Positions 1-11,802 of a DNA stretch of 64,000 nt are shown one piece after another. How positions within the stretch are numbered: position 1 is the first letter of the stretch; each line of letters starts with the position of its first letter. The stretch spans positions 124,001-188,000 of the forward strand of contig NW_026570240.1 in NCBI RefSeq assembly GCF_019649055.1. The letters run 5' to 3'. The position numbers and the translations under genes are program-made. The DNA is from Paramacrobiotus metropolitanus (lineage: Eukaryota; Tardigrada; Eutardigrada; Parachela; Macrobiotidae). The notes under the pieces were generated by a model. It had not been told where the DNA came from, searched no databases, and was given only the letters and a program-made list of their open reading frames with translations.

Positions 1-3000
1 AAGGTGCCACAATCGCTACCGGAACAAACCGATCAGATGTGGACAATTCTCCATGCAAGCTGTCAGATGAGATTCCCTTTTTATCATAAATCTATAAAAC
101 AGCATTCAATACTGCAACGAAAGTGCGGTCCTACTAAATAATTGGAATTTGCAGTTACAACAAGCAGGCTCTTACAGTCAACAACATATCCACAATTCTG
201 TTCACCGATTCCAAAGCGAACTTATGAGATGCAGGATTCGGAATTTTGTTCACTGGCCCGATTACACCAAAAACACGAAACCACAAAGCACAGGCTGAAT
301 CTGGAGACCAACCTTGCAGCTGGCCTCCTGCCATCACGCTTACCCACGAGCACGACGAGGCTGTAGAAATTAACATCATATGCAGTTTCATGCCAGAGAC
401 ATAAATTAAATATGAAGAACACTGTGCCCATCATACCCGCTCGTTTACGATCAAATTCTAATGGATAAAATAAAGGGGAATTCAAGCTTTCGCGTAAAGA
501 ATCTGGAGTAGAATCCGACCGCGATGGATCAAGGAAGTTGTCCGAATTGCTCGCCGTACCATCATTATCTTCGCTCCCAGAGATGTGGCGCAGTCGTCTG
601 GATAAGGCCTCTGCAAAAGCCAATAGCGGTTAAAATAAATCAGACCAGAACTCTGGCGTCTGCTGCCAAGAAAACAAAAACAATCAAATGTTTTTCAAAC
701 AAATCCACACCGATAAAACAATTTCGCCATGTCAACGCCAACCGCTTTTAGCTCTCGAGTCTCAACTAAGCTTTACTGAAATATTTTTAGTAACATTTTG
801 ACATCTGGTCCCACCTTCTACGTGCTTTAAAGTTCCCTCTTTATCTTTGGGGCTAGAACCATACTCATCAGGCTCCATACTTCCCGATTTCATACTCCCC
901 GACTCGTGGTCGTTTCGTCCATTAAAATGCAAAGAAATTCCTTCGGTGTCACTGGAAGAAGCGTTCGAGCGGCACCGAGGTGGTTCAGCTACTAGCGTTC
1001 CATCATCACTCTGTTGGTTGCTCGAGGAAAACGAGTGCCCACTCTGATTACTATGGTCGTTGACACTGTCATATTTAACATTGAAAACTTGCTCCGCAAA
1101 CAGCTTTGTGATGAGAACCAACGTTTTCTAGAACAAATTTAATGTTTATAATTAACTACAGATACTTCAAGTACATATTATGAGGTTTACTCACCTCCCA
1201 TCGCACAATGAGCTCCTCCCAGGCCGTGAGAGTAGACAAGACTTCAGTTAGATCATCCCACAAACGAGAGGCAATATATGCACTAAGGGTACCTTTGACC
1301 CAAGCCACAAGCAGGGTCTACACAAAACAGGAAGCTCTCAGTCAAGAACGAAATGAAGTTAAGAACAAAGCAAGAACGAAATTTTTTACTACGTTAAAAT
1401 GCTCATACAATACTCTTTAGTTATTACTAACCTGAAACAAACTAACCGACAGTCTCCCACACAATGTAGACAAACGATCTTTTGGTGGATCAACCGGCAT
1501 GCAGATCTGGGTAACTTTAATCAGTGTATTCAGAACACATTCCCAAGTCGATAAGGACATGGGCAATCTCAAAATGGCACATCGGTACAAAAAAATAATA
1601 CGTTCGCAGATCTTTTCCTGTGGTAAAAAATTATATGCAGCGCACGGCAAAACGTATAACAATTGAAAAAAATCATTACCTGTTCCTCCAGCAGCCTGGA
1701 TCTTTCTATGGGGTTATAGTCACTCGCTAAAAGATTTATTTTGAATGGATGCACCGAACTGGCACAAAACAGTTTCAGAGTAGACTGATCAGCAGCAAAC
1801 TGAGTGTATCCCTACAAAAACAGTTAAGCATGAATAAGCGCAAGACCAATCCAACAAACCAAAATCACTTTAATGCAACTCAACCGATTTATTTACCAAA
1901 CCATCATGACAGTAAATCGTGTAATTTTTATGCATATAACACTCATCACAAAGTTTCCCTAACCAGGCTGTTTACACTTACAAAGTTCATCAACAATTAA
2001 ATTACACTAACTACCTGTTGGTGGTTAACGGAATCTACGGCATCTGTAATGTGGGAATTTTTTGTCGATTCAACAGCCTATAAAAAATTGTATTGAAGGT
2101 ATGTGTATTAGCATTAACAATGGAAAGTCAGTCGTACCATTATCCAGCTTTCGTATACTGCTACCACTCTTTTGATGACCCCGTGTTCCGTAAGAGGGAA
2201 TTTCAGTGCCTGCGTAAATGCCAAACTCAGCGTCACAGCTGCAACGCACGAAATAGCCGCTGTACCATTACACCTACAGTTTCAAATAATTCATGGACAA
2301 GCTGAATATTGGATGGACTAGCGAGAAGGGTCTGCCGAACCATCAAATAAACATTGGAAGTATACACCGGTTTCGAGCGTCCTTCAGATGTGCCCGGCAC
2401 GTTGACTTCAAAGTGTAATAAATTCTGAAATGCTGCCGAAAAGGATCCACTGGACTCACGAGTTTTTGTCACCACTAAACCCGAGTCGACGCTATCAGAA
2501 CCCACGCTGTTATCTCGTGTCCTGCAAAAACAAATAAAAAGCTGTATTTCACCGGTAAAGCAGTACTGACAAAACGAACTCCCACCAACCTTTTCTTTGA
2601 CTCACTGGCGTTATCGGTTTTCAAACTATCCGGAGTTTGGAGAAATGTCATGAGCCATTTCATAGTGGCAATTTGCAGGGACAATGTAACAGAATCCACA
2701 TTTATCGACGTGGAACACTCTATTGATGCCGGATAAAATCCTATAATTCGATAACATAAAACATTCGATAAAATAAAACACATTGGAACTAATCAATTAA
2801 TATAACTCCCACATCGTAAGAATAAGTGTAACTACCATACGTACCTTTAACTGGAGTTATGCAAGCTCGCGATTCAGGAAAAATGCGAGATAAATATCCC
2901 GCTTTGAACTTATCGAACAGAAACGTAAAAGAGGCTTGATACTGGTCGATATCATCCCAAGATATTCGATACACCTAGTAATTCAAAATAAGCTTGGATG

Positions 3001-4441
3001 TGATCAGGATGTGAAAAATCTTTTTTTAGTGCGAACGGCGAGTCGAATCTAACATAAAATTATCTCATAGGCATTAGAGATCATAACTTCCTATTTTCAG
3101 ACCTAATGTTATCACCTGTGAGACAAGTAAATCCAGAAGCGTTTCATACATTAAACGTGTCAAGTTGTCCGGAGGCTTTTCGCCAGCAGGCGGGAGCAGA
3201 AGGGGAGGCGCGTTCTCAAATATGTCTAAAAATGCATTTTTAATGAACTCAGTCCGCCTAATGTTTGCCAGTGATTAACGCCTTTCGCGTTACCGTTCTC
3301 CTCGTTCTGGACTCGTTCCATCCCAGGTACATGTCCATGCATGCCGGGAACGAGAACCATAAAGAGATGGTGCAATTCTTCGGGACAGGATTCCCGAAGG
3401 ATTTGGTAGTACAACAGGAATGGCCTCATGGCTTCCCGCCGTAACTGCAAAATTCGGGATCACCGGTGTCAGCCTCATTAATTATTAATAATAAACAGTT
3501 TATGTCCGAAATACGGCATAAAGAATCCCCACCCGTAAGGCGCTGCTGGGATGGAGGCATCGCTTCAGTACGGTAGCTAAAAATCATCTTATAAACAATA
3601 ACAAACCGCACAATATCACAATCTGCGCCTACTTATCACATTAGCTTGAGAAGGGTCCGTTCGGATAAATTCGGGCAGCAAAAGCAGTATTTTCTGCAAA
3701 CAAAGGAAAAGAAGAATTTTTTAATTTAGTTTAGAATTTTTTAATTTAGTTTAAATCAGGAAAAAAATCAGCCTACCTCTAATGCGTACAAAACAGTCTC
3801 CACATCTTCTTTACTTATTTTTTGTCCTGAAAACCAAGGATAATCGTCACAGTTTGCACGGGTTGCAATATTATGCAGTACTGGGTGTCTTTTCAAGTCC
3901 AGTAATAGTGCAACCACTGCAATGCGACACAAATATTGTGGTTAACGAATGTCGTTGTACCTCTCTGCTTTAATGCCAAATCCAAGGCGTGGAAATATTC
4001 GACGAAAAGGCCGAAAACTTCTTCCGTGTCTTCTCCTAACGTGCGCTTGCTTTCCTTGGCATTGCCGTGATCTGTGTGGAGTACACAGAGTTACTGGCAG
4101 CAAAACAACAGTTCCTAGCGCCAGATCTACTGTAGAAGACTGGAAGTCGGAAGATCTATTCCACTACCATCGACAAAATCAACAACCAATAAAATTTTTA
4201 CCATACGCAAAAATAGAAAAATTCAGAAACCTCTGCATACTGTTTTTGTAATCCCAGGATCGTACTCAACTTCGCAAATGTCTGATTCCGCAAAATGACA
4301 GTAAAAAATATAACACCATAATTAATGAATGAAATTACCGAGGATGATCCGAAGATGTTTCATACGCGTCTTCAGGTCCTTCTTCGTGTCGGATAATTTG
4401 GAAGATGACTTCTGCAAATCCGATCCTCGTGGTTTGAACAT
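1..4441 (-). CDS. RALGAPA: Ral GTPase-activating protein subunit alpha, N-terminal part (runs off left edge)
   Basis: This is the catalytic-subunit family of the RalGAP complex, which inactivates RalA/RalB. About 790 N-terminal residues lie here; the C-terminal GAP domain would be beyond the left edge. The start at 4441 opens MFKPRGSD, then the family block DTKKDLKTRMKHLRI. Other conserved blocks are LRREAMRPFLL, TFLFDKFKAGYLSRIFPE, MKWLMTFL, ICERIIFLYR and LVAWVKGTLSAYIASRLWDD. Coding exons, read 5' to 3': 4441-4339, 4281-4231 (tentative), 4035-3961, 3826-3777, 3693-3633, 3576-3533, 3444-3294, 3225-3116, 2974-2845, 2740-2590, 2521-2278, 2209-2138, 2077-2015, 1811-1680, 1617-1432, 1317-1195, 1127-815, 610-437, 252-206, 91-1. 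All phases join. Exons from 1127 onward are Ser-rich linker, supported by phase and splice sites more than by homology. The start is preceded by a splice acceptor at 4522. It is transcribed divergently from PKA-RI. Confidence 0.9.
3714..3753. repeat. Perfect 20-bp tandem duplication in a RALGAPA intron
   Basis: Two head-to-tail copies of the unit gaattttttaatttagttta occupy 3714-3733 and 3734-3753. They lie in the intron between exons 3777 and 3693. AT-rich, no coding content. Confidence 0.85.
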
Positions 4442-6936
4442 AGCTGCATGTTGTAATCCAAGCAAGTCACGAACTCGACGAACCAGCTGGCTCGCGTTTT
4501 TCTCGCTCTTTTTCAAGTCGTCTGCAATAGCAGCGACACATTAGTCACATTTCGCAGTGCACGCAAACCAGTCGTAACTATCCTACGCTTTTCAAAAAAT
4601 CAGGAATACGTACTGGACGTCATGCCCGCATTCTCATATTTACAGATAGAAAGGACTTGCCATCCATACAAACACACAACATACCCACTTAGTCGACTTA
4701 GAAGCTACGATAAAGCCCACACACTCGCCACCACATGACAAGTTACCGTCCAGATGATTCATGAAAAGCCGTAACTTTATCAATTGCGGGTTCCACTGTT
4801 GATGTCTTACCTGTGCAAACTTATCGCCAAACGTCCAACCAATATCAACAAAAGAATTGCCACAACATTTAACGATTGACTGCTTTTGTTCACAAATCAA
4901 CACAATTGCATATCTAGCAAATGCTGCATTGAAGCAATGCATAAAGTTTGGCCCATATGATAAGCGACTGGCAGCAGCGTTCGCTTATGAACTTATGCAC
5001 ATCCAGCCGGCGTGGAGAGTTGAGGCTATACATTTTGGAAAACTACTGTGCAACAAGGAGTACAACTGCAAGTTACACAGTACCGTATTGCTGCTTCCGT
5101 AATACGAACCACGAAGTATTGTATTTAAGTATTAATGGTTAAAGAAGAAGAAAACTCTGCCTAAAAATACTGAGCTTATTTGAAATTGAATACGGATTTG
5201 CTATTAGTGGCTGGTACGTACTAAAACTCAGAAGCACCGAGAAGAAATTCTGTACCGTAGCGCCAGTGCTCTTGAAGGTGAGCTTGACATGCATTCTGCA
5301 TGGTCAAGAAAGCTTCCTTAGGTTTCGAAACGTTTGTTAACGAGCTTCCACTGGTTTCAAACAGTTACCGTATACCGTTGTTGGTTAGGTTTCAAATGGG
5401 CTTCAGTCCAAAACCCCATCCAAAAACCTACACTCCACAGGAATACCTCTCAACTCCCAACTCTATCCTTAATCATGTTGACCTTTACAGTTGCAAGCAA
5501 CCGTACGTATCGACTAACAAAAATCCTTCCTCTGCTTAAATTACACAAAATAATTGTATTATTGGTCATTAAATTTACAGCTTCAGCAGTGCATGCCTGC
5601 TATGCATAACTCTATGGATATACATATATGGTTACATCTCATAATTTGTAAAACGGATTAGGATTTTTGTAAAGCGTTTGTAAAGTGTGATATTTAAATG
5701 AGTTTGCACCCTTTGACAAAAAATAAATAAGCATTTCGGTACATTTACAGATTTACTTATGGGCTAGTTATAATCCGAACCAGTTAGAAAACGAGAAATG
5801 GCAACTAAAGTTAATTCCTGCAAATGTACTTCTATCAGGGCTAACCTTTGCTGTTAATAAAGTTCAGCAGTGTACGAGTACCATCGCCAACAAGTTGTTA
5901 TTGTTGTTACTGGTCGTCTGAATCTTCTGATAGTTATTACTATGTTCTGATGTTTGTGTAATCGCATAAACATCACTGAGATGCTGCGCTCAGTGCTCAC
6001 TGTCAGTAGTACTCGAATTATATACTTCTGTGCTGGCTAACTGCATGGGACTGAGGAGAGCAAAGATATATATCGATATATTATACATGTCCCAAAAAAG
6101 GGAAGATGGATCGGAGACAACCATGTAAGCTACAAATATGTACGATACGTAAACGGCGATCCCGAAATCCAGGAACATGTACATGTTCAAGTTAGGGTGC
6201 TAGTTTATCGACCGGTGATTACCCACTTTCAGTTGACACAACATATTTTGGAGCACTTGTCGGCTATATAGAAATTATATAACAGAGCACATATTTCTTT
6301 CCGTACGACCCTTTTTAAGGTTTGGGTTAAATTCATAACTTATTTTGAACTTGTGTCACGGATCAACAAAAGCAAAGTAGTCCATATTATACCGTGAAAG
6401 TTACGCACGACATCACCGCTGCAGGTAAGCCTTTCTAAACTACTTACCGTTAGGTTGTAGCAAAGCTGACGACTAACGAAAAAATTATGTGAGTTATCCA
6501 AAACACGGAATCCTTGGCTACTCTCCGCTGTGCATGCTAAGCAGTATAATTCTATACAATTCAGGTATATCGATATTTTTGCTGTTTGAAACTTGTGCAC
6601 GCTCAGTCCCGTATTTTATTCTGCATTGTTTGAGAACATGTGCTAGATTTATTAATTATTTTGAAGTTAGCTAAGCATAATGCTACCGGTGTTTCAAGTT
6701 TAAATACCACACAGACAGTGGTTTATATTTGTATATTTACATGAGATACGTCGCAAATACATTAGCAACAAAATAATGCAAGCTTTGCGCGATCGTGCGT
6801 ACATTATTACATTATGTTACACATCAGTGGCATAGACTACGATGGGTTTCCTTGCAGGATATCCTTCTCCTCCAGTCCAGAAAGCCGTGGTTTCGCTGAA
6901 TCTATCACTCCCATTTCAGCAGCTATCACATCAGAA
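4442..6936. other. Divergent intergenic/leader region between RALGAPA and PKA-RI
   Basis: This 2.5 kb stretch separates two divergent starts and should contain both promoters and leader exons. The only signals I can support are splice-acceptor-like sites just upstream of each start (ending at 4522 on the minus strand and at 6919 on the plus strand). Open frames around 5300-5610 and 5990-6190 show no recognisable family or splice logic. I see no RNA gene. Confidence 0.5.
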
Positions 6937-9900
6937 ATGGCACAAACAGAGATTTATCGTACCTACATCCATCAGAACCATATACAGCAGATTTTAAAGG
7001 TAACTGCAAATTAGTATCAGATAGTTAACGAGGACGCGTGTTTTGTACTTGAGATAGCTAAGCGGGAATAGTTTCTGCCCTTAATTGCCTGCCCTCTTGC
7101 AATTAGAGGATTATCAGCTGCCTGTCTTTAAAAAATTAAATTTGCTTTCTAATTTTGATTAAAAATTATGAACCGCAGGTTATTAGTACGATATTAGTTC
7201 GGCAAGCAACAACGATTAAGAACGATACCGCATCCAACAATTAAAATACCAAATCAAATATTAAGATTTTTAATATCGCAATTCTTCCCATGCAATTTAA
7301 TTAACACTGTGGTAAATTTTTCAAGTGTAGCAGAATGCGGCGGTGACTGAAAAGTATATCCATAGCACAGCGTTAAGTACGAGTTTTGAAAGTTTTCAAG
7401 AAGTACAGTATCCTATTGTATTGTGGAGAATAGACTGTATTGTACCCGTACCGTTTTACAATGTACAGTACGTACGGTAATACATATCTCCCGAGGTGCA
7501 GACGATCTGTTGTCGCCTTAATGTAGCATAAGAATTTTCAAATATTACAAAAGCCAGAGCGCTAAAATACCGAGGAAAACCTATCTTACCGGCCCCGATC
7601 GTGCAGTGTTGAATGTTCCGAAAGCTCGAAGTGCTTAATGGGCTATATATACGCTTTTAACGGTAAGTTTTAATTCAGTGTGACAGGACTCTGTTTTGTT
7701 ATCAAGATAGTTATTATTGTCCTGCAGGCTGCATGCAATTTAATAAGTTTGCAAATATTGCGCCGGTGTCGGAGATTGGACGGCAAGGAAAACTCGAATA
7801 TGACGTTATAAGAGCTTATTGATACGCGCAGTTGAACCGCCCCGCCGCGTACATATGCGACCGGCAGCCCTTACCAGCACTTGCAGCCGGTTTTGGCAGA
7901 TATGTATGCGTGTACATTGCACAATTACAACATTCAATCGGTTGCTTGTTGAAAATCCGAGCTTTAAGAATAGCATCTACGCGTAGCAAATTTAACTTGA
8001 CGACCATTAAGTTCTAGAGTTGTCGGCGATGAAATACTCGTACACACTGATGAGAAACTTTAACCTAGCTATGGGCGCAACACACTACATAAACTTGCTG
8101 TATTATTGCTCAGTTTGCTAGTGCGATGTTGTTTTCCATTTTTACCGCAGCGTGCAGCTAATGCTGTCCCTTTTCTGCCTTCACCAATTTATGTGACTTT
8201 TCGCATGCGGTAAATATCGTAGCAGCACGTTTGTCCTTATATATTGCAGGACTGCATAGTGCAGCTGTGCAAGAAGAAGCCGGATAATCCTTGTCTCTTT
8301 TTATCGGAATTTTTGCGAAGCTACAGTGTTGAGCATCTCTCCTCACGAGAAAAACCAATCGGCAGCATGTCAGCGGAGGATACCAGCGCTGGACCTAATG
8401 ATGAAGTGCAGGAGGAAGAAGACGATCAGATGGGCTCCGCGATTGCGGCACGGCCGAGAAGGCAAGCGCAGCTCCGGTTTTGATAAGATTAATGCCACTG
8501 ACTATCAATGTGGAATTTTAATTCTGGTCTGCTTTCTCCATTTTCCACAGACAAGCAATCAGTGCCGAGCCAATTAACGATAACGAAGCTCAAAACTACG
8601 TTAAAAAGGTTATCCCGAAAGATGCTCATACGATGGGACGCTTAACCAAAGCCGCATCCAAAAACTTTTTATTCATACATCTGGAAGAAGATGAACGAAG
8701 GTAAACAACCTCATTCTCGCAGTTACACATACTTCTCGAAAACCTGCAGTGTGCTGAAAATGATAATACACGGGATTTAACATTGGGAATAAAAGAAATC
8801 CCTTTTGGGCTGTTGGATGTATGTATCTCGGCGTTTGTATTCGCCGAGCCGAACCGGCCCAGCGCTATTCAGTGGCGTTTGTCTCGCACGATCGCTGTTT
8901 CCGGTCTCTTGTGCAAGATATGTTTATCTTTCGTGTACATCTATGTTTCCAACAGGGATATTTTTGATGCGATGTTTCCGGTGCAGTATAATCAGGGTGA
9001 TATGATTATCAAGCAGGGAGATGAAGGGGACAATTTTTATGTGATTGAATCCGGAGAAGTGGATATCATAGGTATGTTTAAGGGCGTTTTCGCACGCGCG
9101 CTTCTGATTAACCCGCAATTGGCCGGGTTTATTTTTGGTCAACTGCCAGGTTCATTAATTTGTTGCCAGTGCAGGTTTGATTATGCTTTGCAGGGGTTAA
9201 ACATACTTACAGCTAGTTTATTATCCATTTGGCTCAACTAGCACTATGCATTCTGTGATTGTTTCCATTTTAGAGTGACAGCCTAAACTTAACGTACATA
9301 CATAATACATAATCACATTTATTCTGACGGAATGCGCAATTCTGATTTATGTGCCACTTGATCACCGTCACTGTTCCTCGGGCAGCTTTAGAAAACCAAA
9401 TCTGATATTTCTGTCTCCTTATATATCCAAAAATGAGACTGAACTGTAAAGTGTAAAGTACTCTAAATTTACAAAAAGAGCTTAGTATCTTACAAGTAGT
9501 TGCGCTTGCAGGTGTTTACGATTAGTACCACTTATAGTACCACGATCTGTATACCTGTACCGTGGGAAAATAATGTTGCATCCATACTAAACAAATTAAT
9601 CAACTGTAAGATCTTAAACGAACGGAAGTTTCTGGACTTTTTTTGCTTCATTCATGAGATGTTGCTTTGAGGACATTGAGTCTATTGCATGTTGCTTGGC
9701 ACACAATTCCATGGTTCAGAACGCAGGAGCTGAATGTGACTGTGCTTTCATTTTGCCGGTTTTCGTTTTATGTGGCATTGAACGCTTTTCTCTGCACGGA
9801 GCTGTAATGCAGATGATAATTTAACAGCCGCGCCACGTATACTTTTCAAGACCAAAACAGTATGGCCCCGTACGTACGCATTGTCCAAAGCCCCAGAATC

Positions 9901-11802
9901 TGTGCCATCCCGTTCAGTTAAGCACGAATCCCCTTTGCAATCTGTATTGCCATTTTCGTTTCTCTTTTGTCGTAATAAAAATTTGTCTAACATCGGTTTA
10001 AGATCAATGATGTAATTATGAGGTGAACGATTTTTACCGATCATCCAAGAGTAATTAATGTTCAGATTCTTGCTGAAAATTTCAAATTACATACCGGCAT
10101 TATTCTTTTAATTTCGGTGTAGGATCGCGTTGTGTGTAAGGTAACATGCACACATAGTACAATGTATCTGTTAGCGAAATGGATTGAAAAGAGTTGAAAA
10201 AGTAACTTTGCGTTCGAGAAAACTTCGAAAACCTCTACTGCTGCGATTATCGATCGAAAAATACTATAAACGAAACCATAATCGTATCGGTTACACATAG
10301 TTGGCGATAACGCGTAACTAGCCGCATTTGGCTAGATATATAGACGAGATAACGGCCGGACGGTCTTTTATCAGAGTAGCGCGTAAAGATAAATTTTTAA
10401 TACTTGCGATCGCGAGTACCTTTTGTGGTTACGTCTACAAAGTGCAAGACAAACAAAATCTGAACTCACAAACCACAGTTACCGTTTTAACAAAGTCAAA
10501 AAATTACCATAATTTCGGATTGCAAGCTTCTACCAGCGATAATAAATAAGGATTTCAAGTTCTCATTTGTATAGGATTATGATATCCTGTAATAGATGGT
10601 AGATACAGAGTAGACCTAGACATGTCAGAATTGTATAGAATACTGGATTGAATGCTAATGCTGCAAAAGTATCTTTAATACAACAGAAATATTTACTAAT
10701 GCTGCAGTTTGATTCCGGATAAATTTCGTATGGACAATATTTATTTCCTTTCATGAACTGCGAAATTTCGTTATCCTGGTCAGCAATTTTGTGCGCACGC
10801 AACTTTAAATTGCTCTTTTTTACAGTGAATGGGAAACTTGTAAATACCATTGGAGAAGGAGGAAGTTTTGGTGAGTGTGTGTCCCTTTGCATTATTTTCC
10901 TTTGTTGAACACGCAAAATCCACGCAGGCGAACTTGCCCTGATTTATGGAACTCCCCGGGCTGCCAGTATTGTGGCTCGCTCAGAACATGTCCGTCTGTT
11001 CGGCTTGGATCGCGATACATACCGAAAGATTCTCATGGGTAACACGATGCGGAAACGCAAGATGTATGAGGACTTTCTGAGTCGGGTTCCGATCCTAAAA
11101 AATTTGGATAAGTGGTGAGTGCAACCGTAGGCTCTGTAATCTGTATAGGACGTATACATATGCGTAGTCACTCAGCGCATCCATCGCGTTAAATATCCAG
11201 CTCGACGCATAACATGTCCGTTGCCTGTTGCCGCGATTACGCAGTCGCTCACCATTCCAACCGTCTTGCGGTGTTTTCAGGGAACTTCTGACTGTAGCCG
11301 ACGCCTTGGAAGTCTTGCCAAAATATAACGATGGTGACATCGTAATCCGCCAAGGCCAAAAAGGTTCGTTACAGTATCTATCCGTCTCTAGTATGCGATC
11401 AATATGTGTAATGCGCTCTCCGCAGCCGGTACAGATGAATTGCGCTAATTGACTGCAAGTGGGCGGTTGGCGCGCGTGCTGGTGATTAATTCTAACTGGA
11501 CGTTTTCTTCCATTTTAGGCGATGATTTTTTTATCATTATCGAAGGAAATGCCGTAGTTCTGCAGCATCCCGAGGGTAAAGAGAACGAAGAGGTGGTCGT
11601 GGGCAAACTGGGTCCGGCCGACTATTTCGGCGAGATTGCTCTGCTGTACGATAAACCGCGCGCGGCCACTGTCCGCGCCGACGGCATCCTCAAGTGCGTT
11701 AAATTGGATCGGCCCAGATTTGAACGATTACTCGGACCGGTGTCGGAGATTCTGAAGCGGAACGTACAACAGTACCATAGTTTAATTGAGTTGGGGGTTT
11801 AG
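6937..11802 (+). CDS. PRKAR1: cAMP-dependent protein kinase type I regulatory subunit
   Basis: The protein binds and inhibits the PKA catalytic subunit and releases it when cAMP binds. Eight coding exons give 379 aa, close to the 381 aa of human RI-alpha: 6937-6999, 8250-8461, 8551-8700, 8956-9071, 10826-10870, 10928-11114, 11281-11363, 11519-11802. Residues 1-60 form the dimerisation/docking domain (HIQQILK, CIVQLC). The inhibitory pseudosubstrate is R91-R92-Q-A-I; Ala at the phospho-position makes it type I. Cassette A carries [14 protein letters not shown] and cassette B carries [15 protein letters not shown], both intact phosphate-binding motifs. The conserved end is NVQQYHSL. Intron 2 (8462-8550) has a GC donor; only this junction rebuilds RRQAISAEP exactly. 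An in-frame ATG further up (6814) exists, but 6937 fits the family and follows an acceptor at 6919. Introns 1 and 4 are long. Confidence 0.96.
7000..8249 (+). other. Long intron 1 of the PKA-RI gene
   Basis: 1,250 bp between AAG|gtaactg and attgcag|GACTGC. No nested gene is recognisable; the overlapping opposite-strand frames at 7816-8017 look like chance. Confidence 0.7.
9072..10825 (+). other. Long intron 4 of the PKA-RI gene, with an unexplained antisense ORF
   Basis: 1,754 bp intron. A 98-codon ATG-initiated frame lies on the minus strand at 10044-9748. It is rich in charged residues, matches no family I know, and has no obvious partner exons. I treat it as unproven. Confidence 0.6.

Noticed and set aside
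4202-4281. A frameshift in RALGAPA (frame reading YAEVSEFFYF after DICEVEYDP)
   Set aside because: The apparent match to the family helix was coincidental. A better-matching exon (VFGLFVEYFHALDLALKQRG, 4035-3961) joins in phase without any frameshift.
5300-5609. Two overlapping plus-strand ORFs of 79 and 91 codons
   Set aside because: They share bases in different frames, have no motif, and no splice signals tie them to either neighbour.
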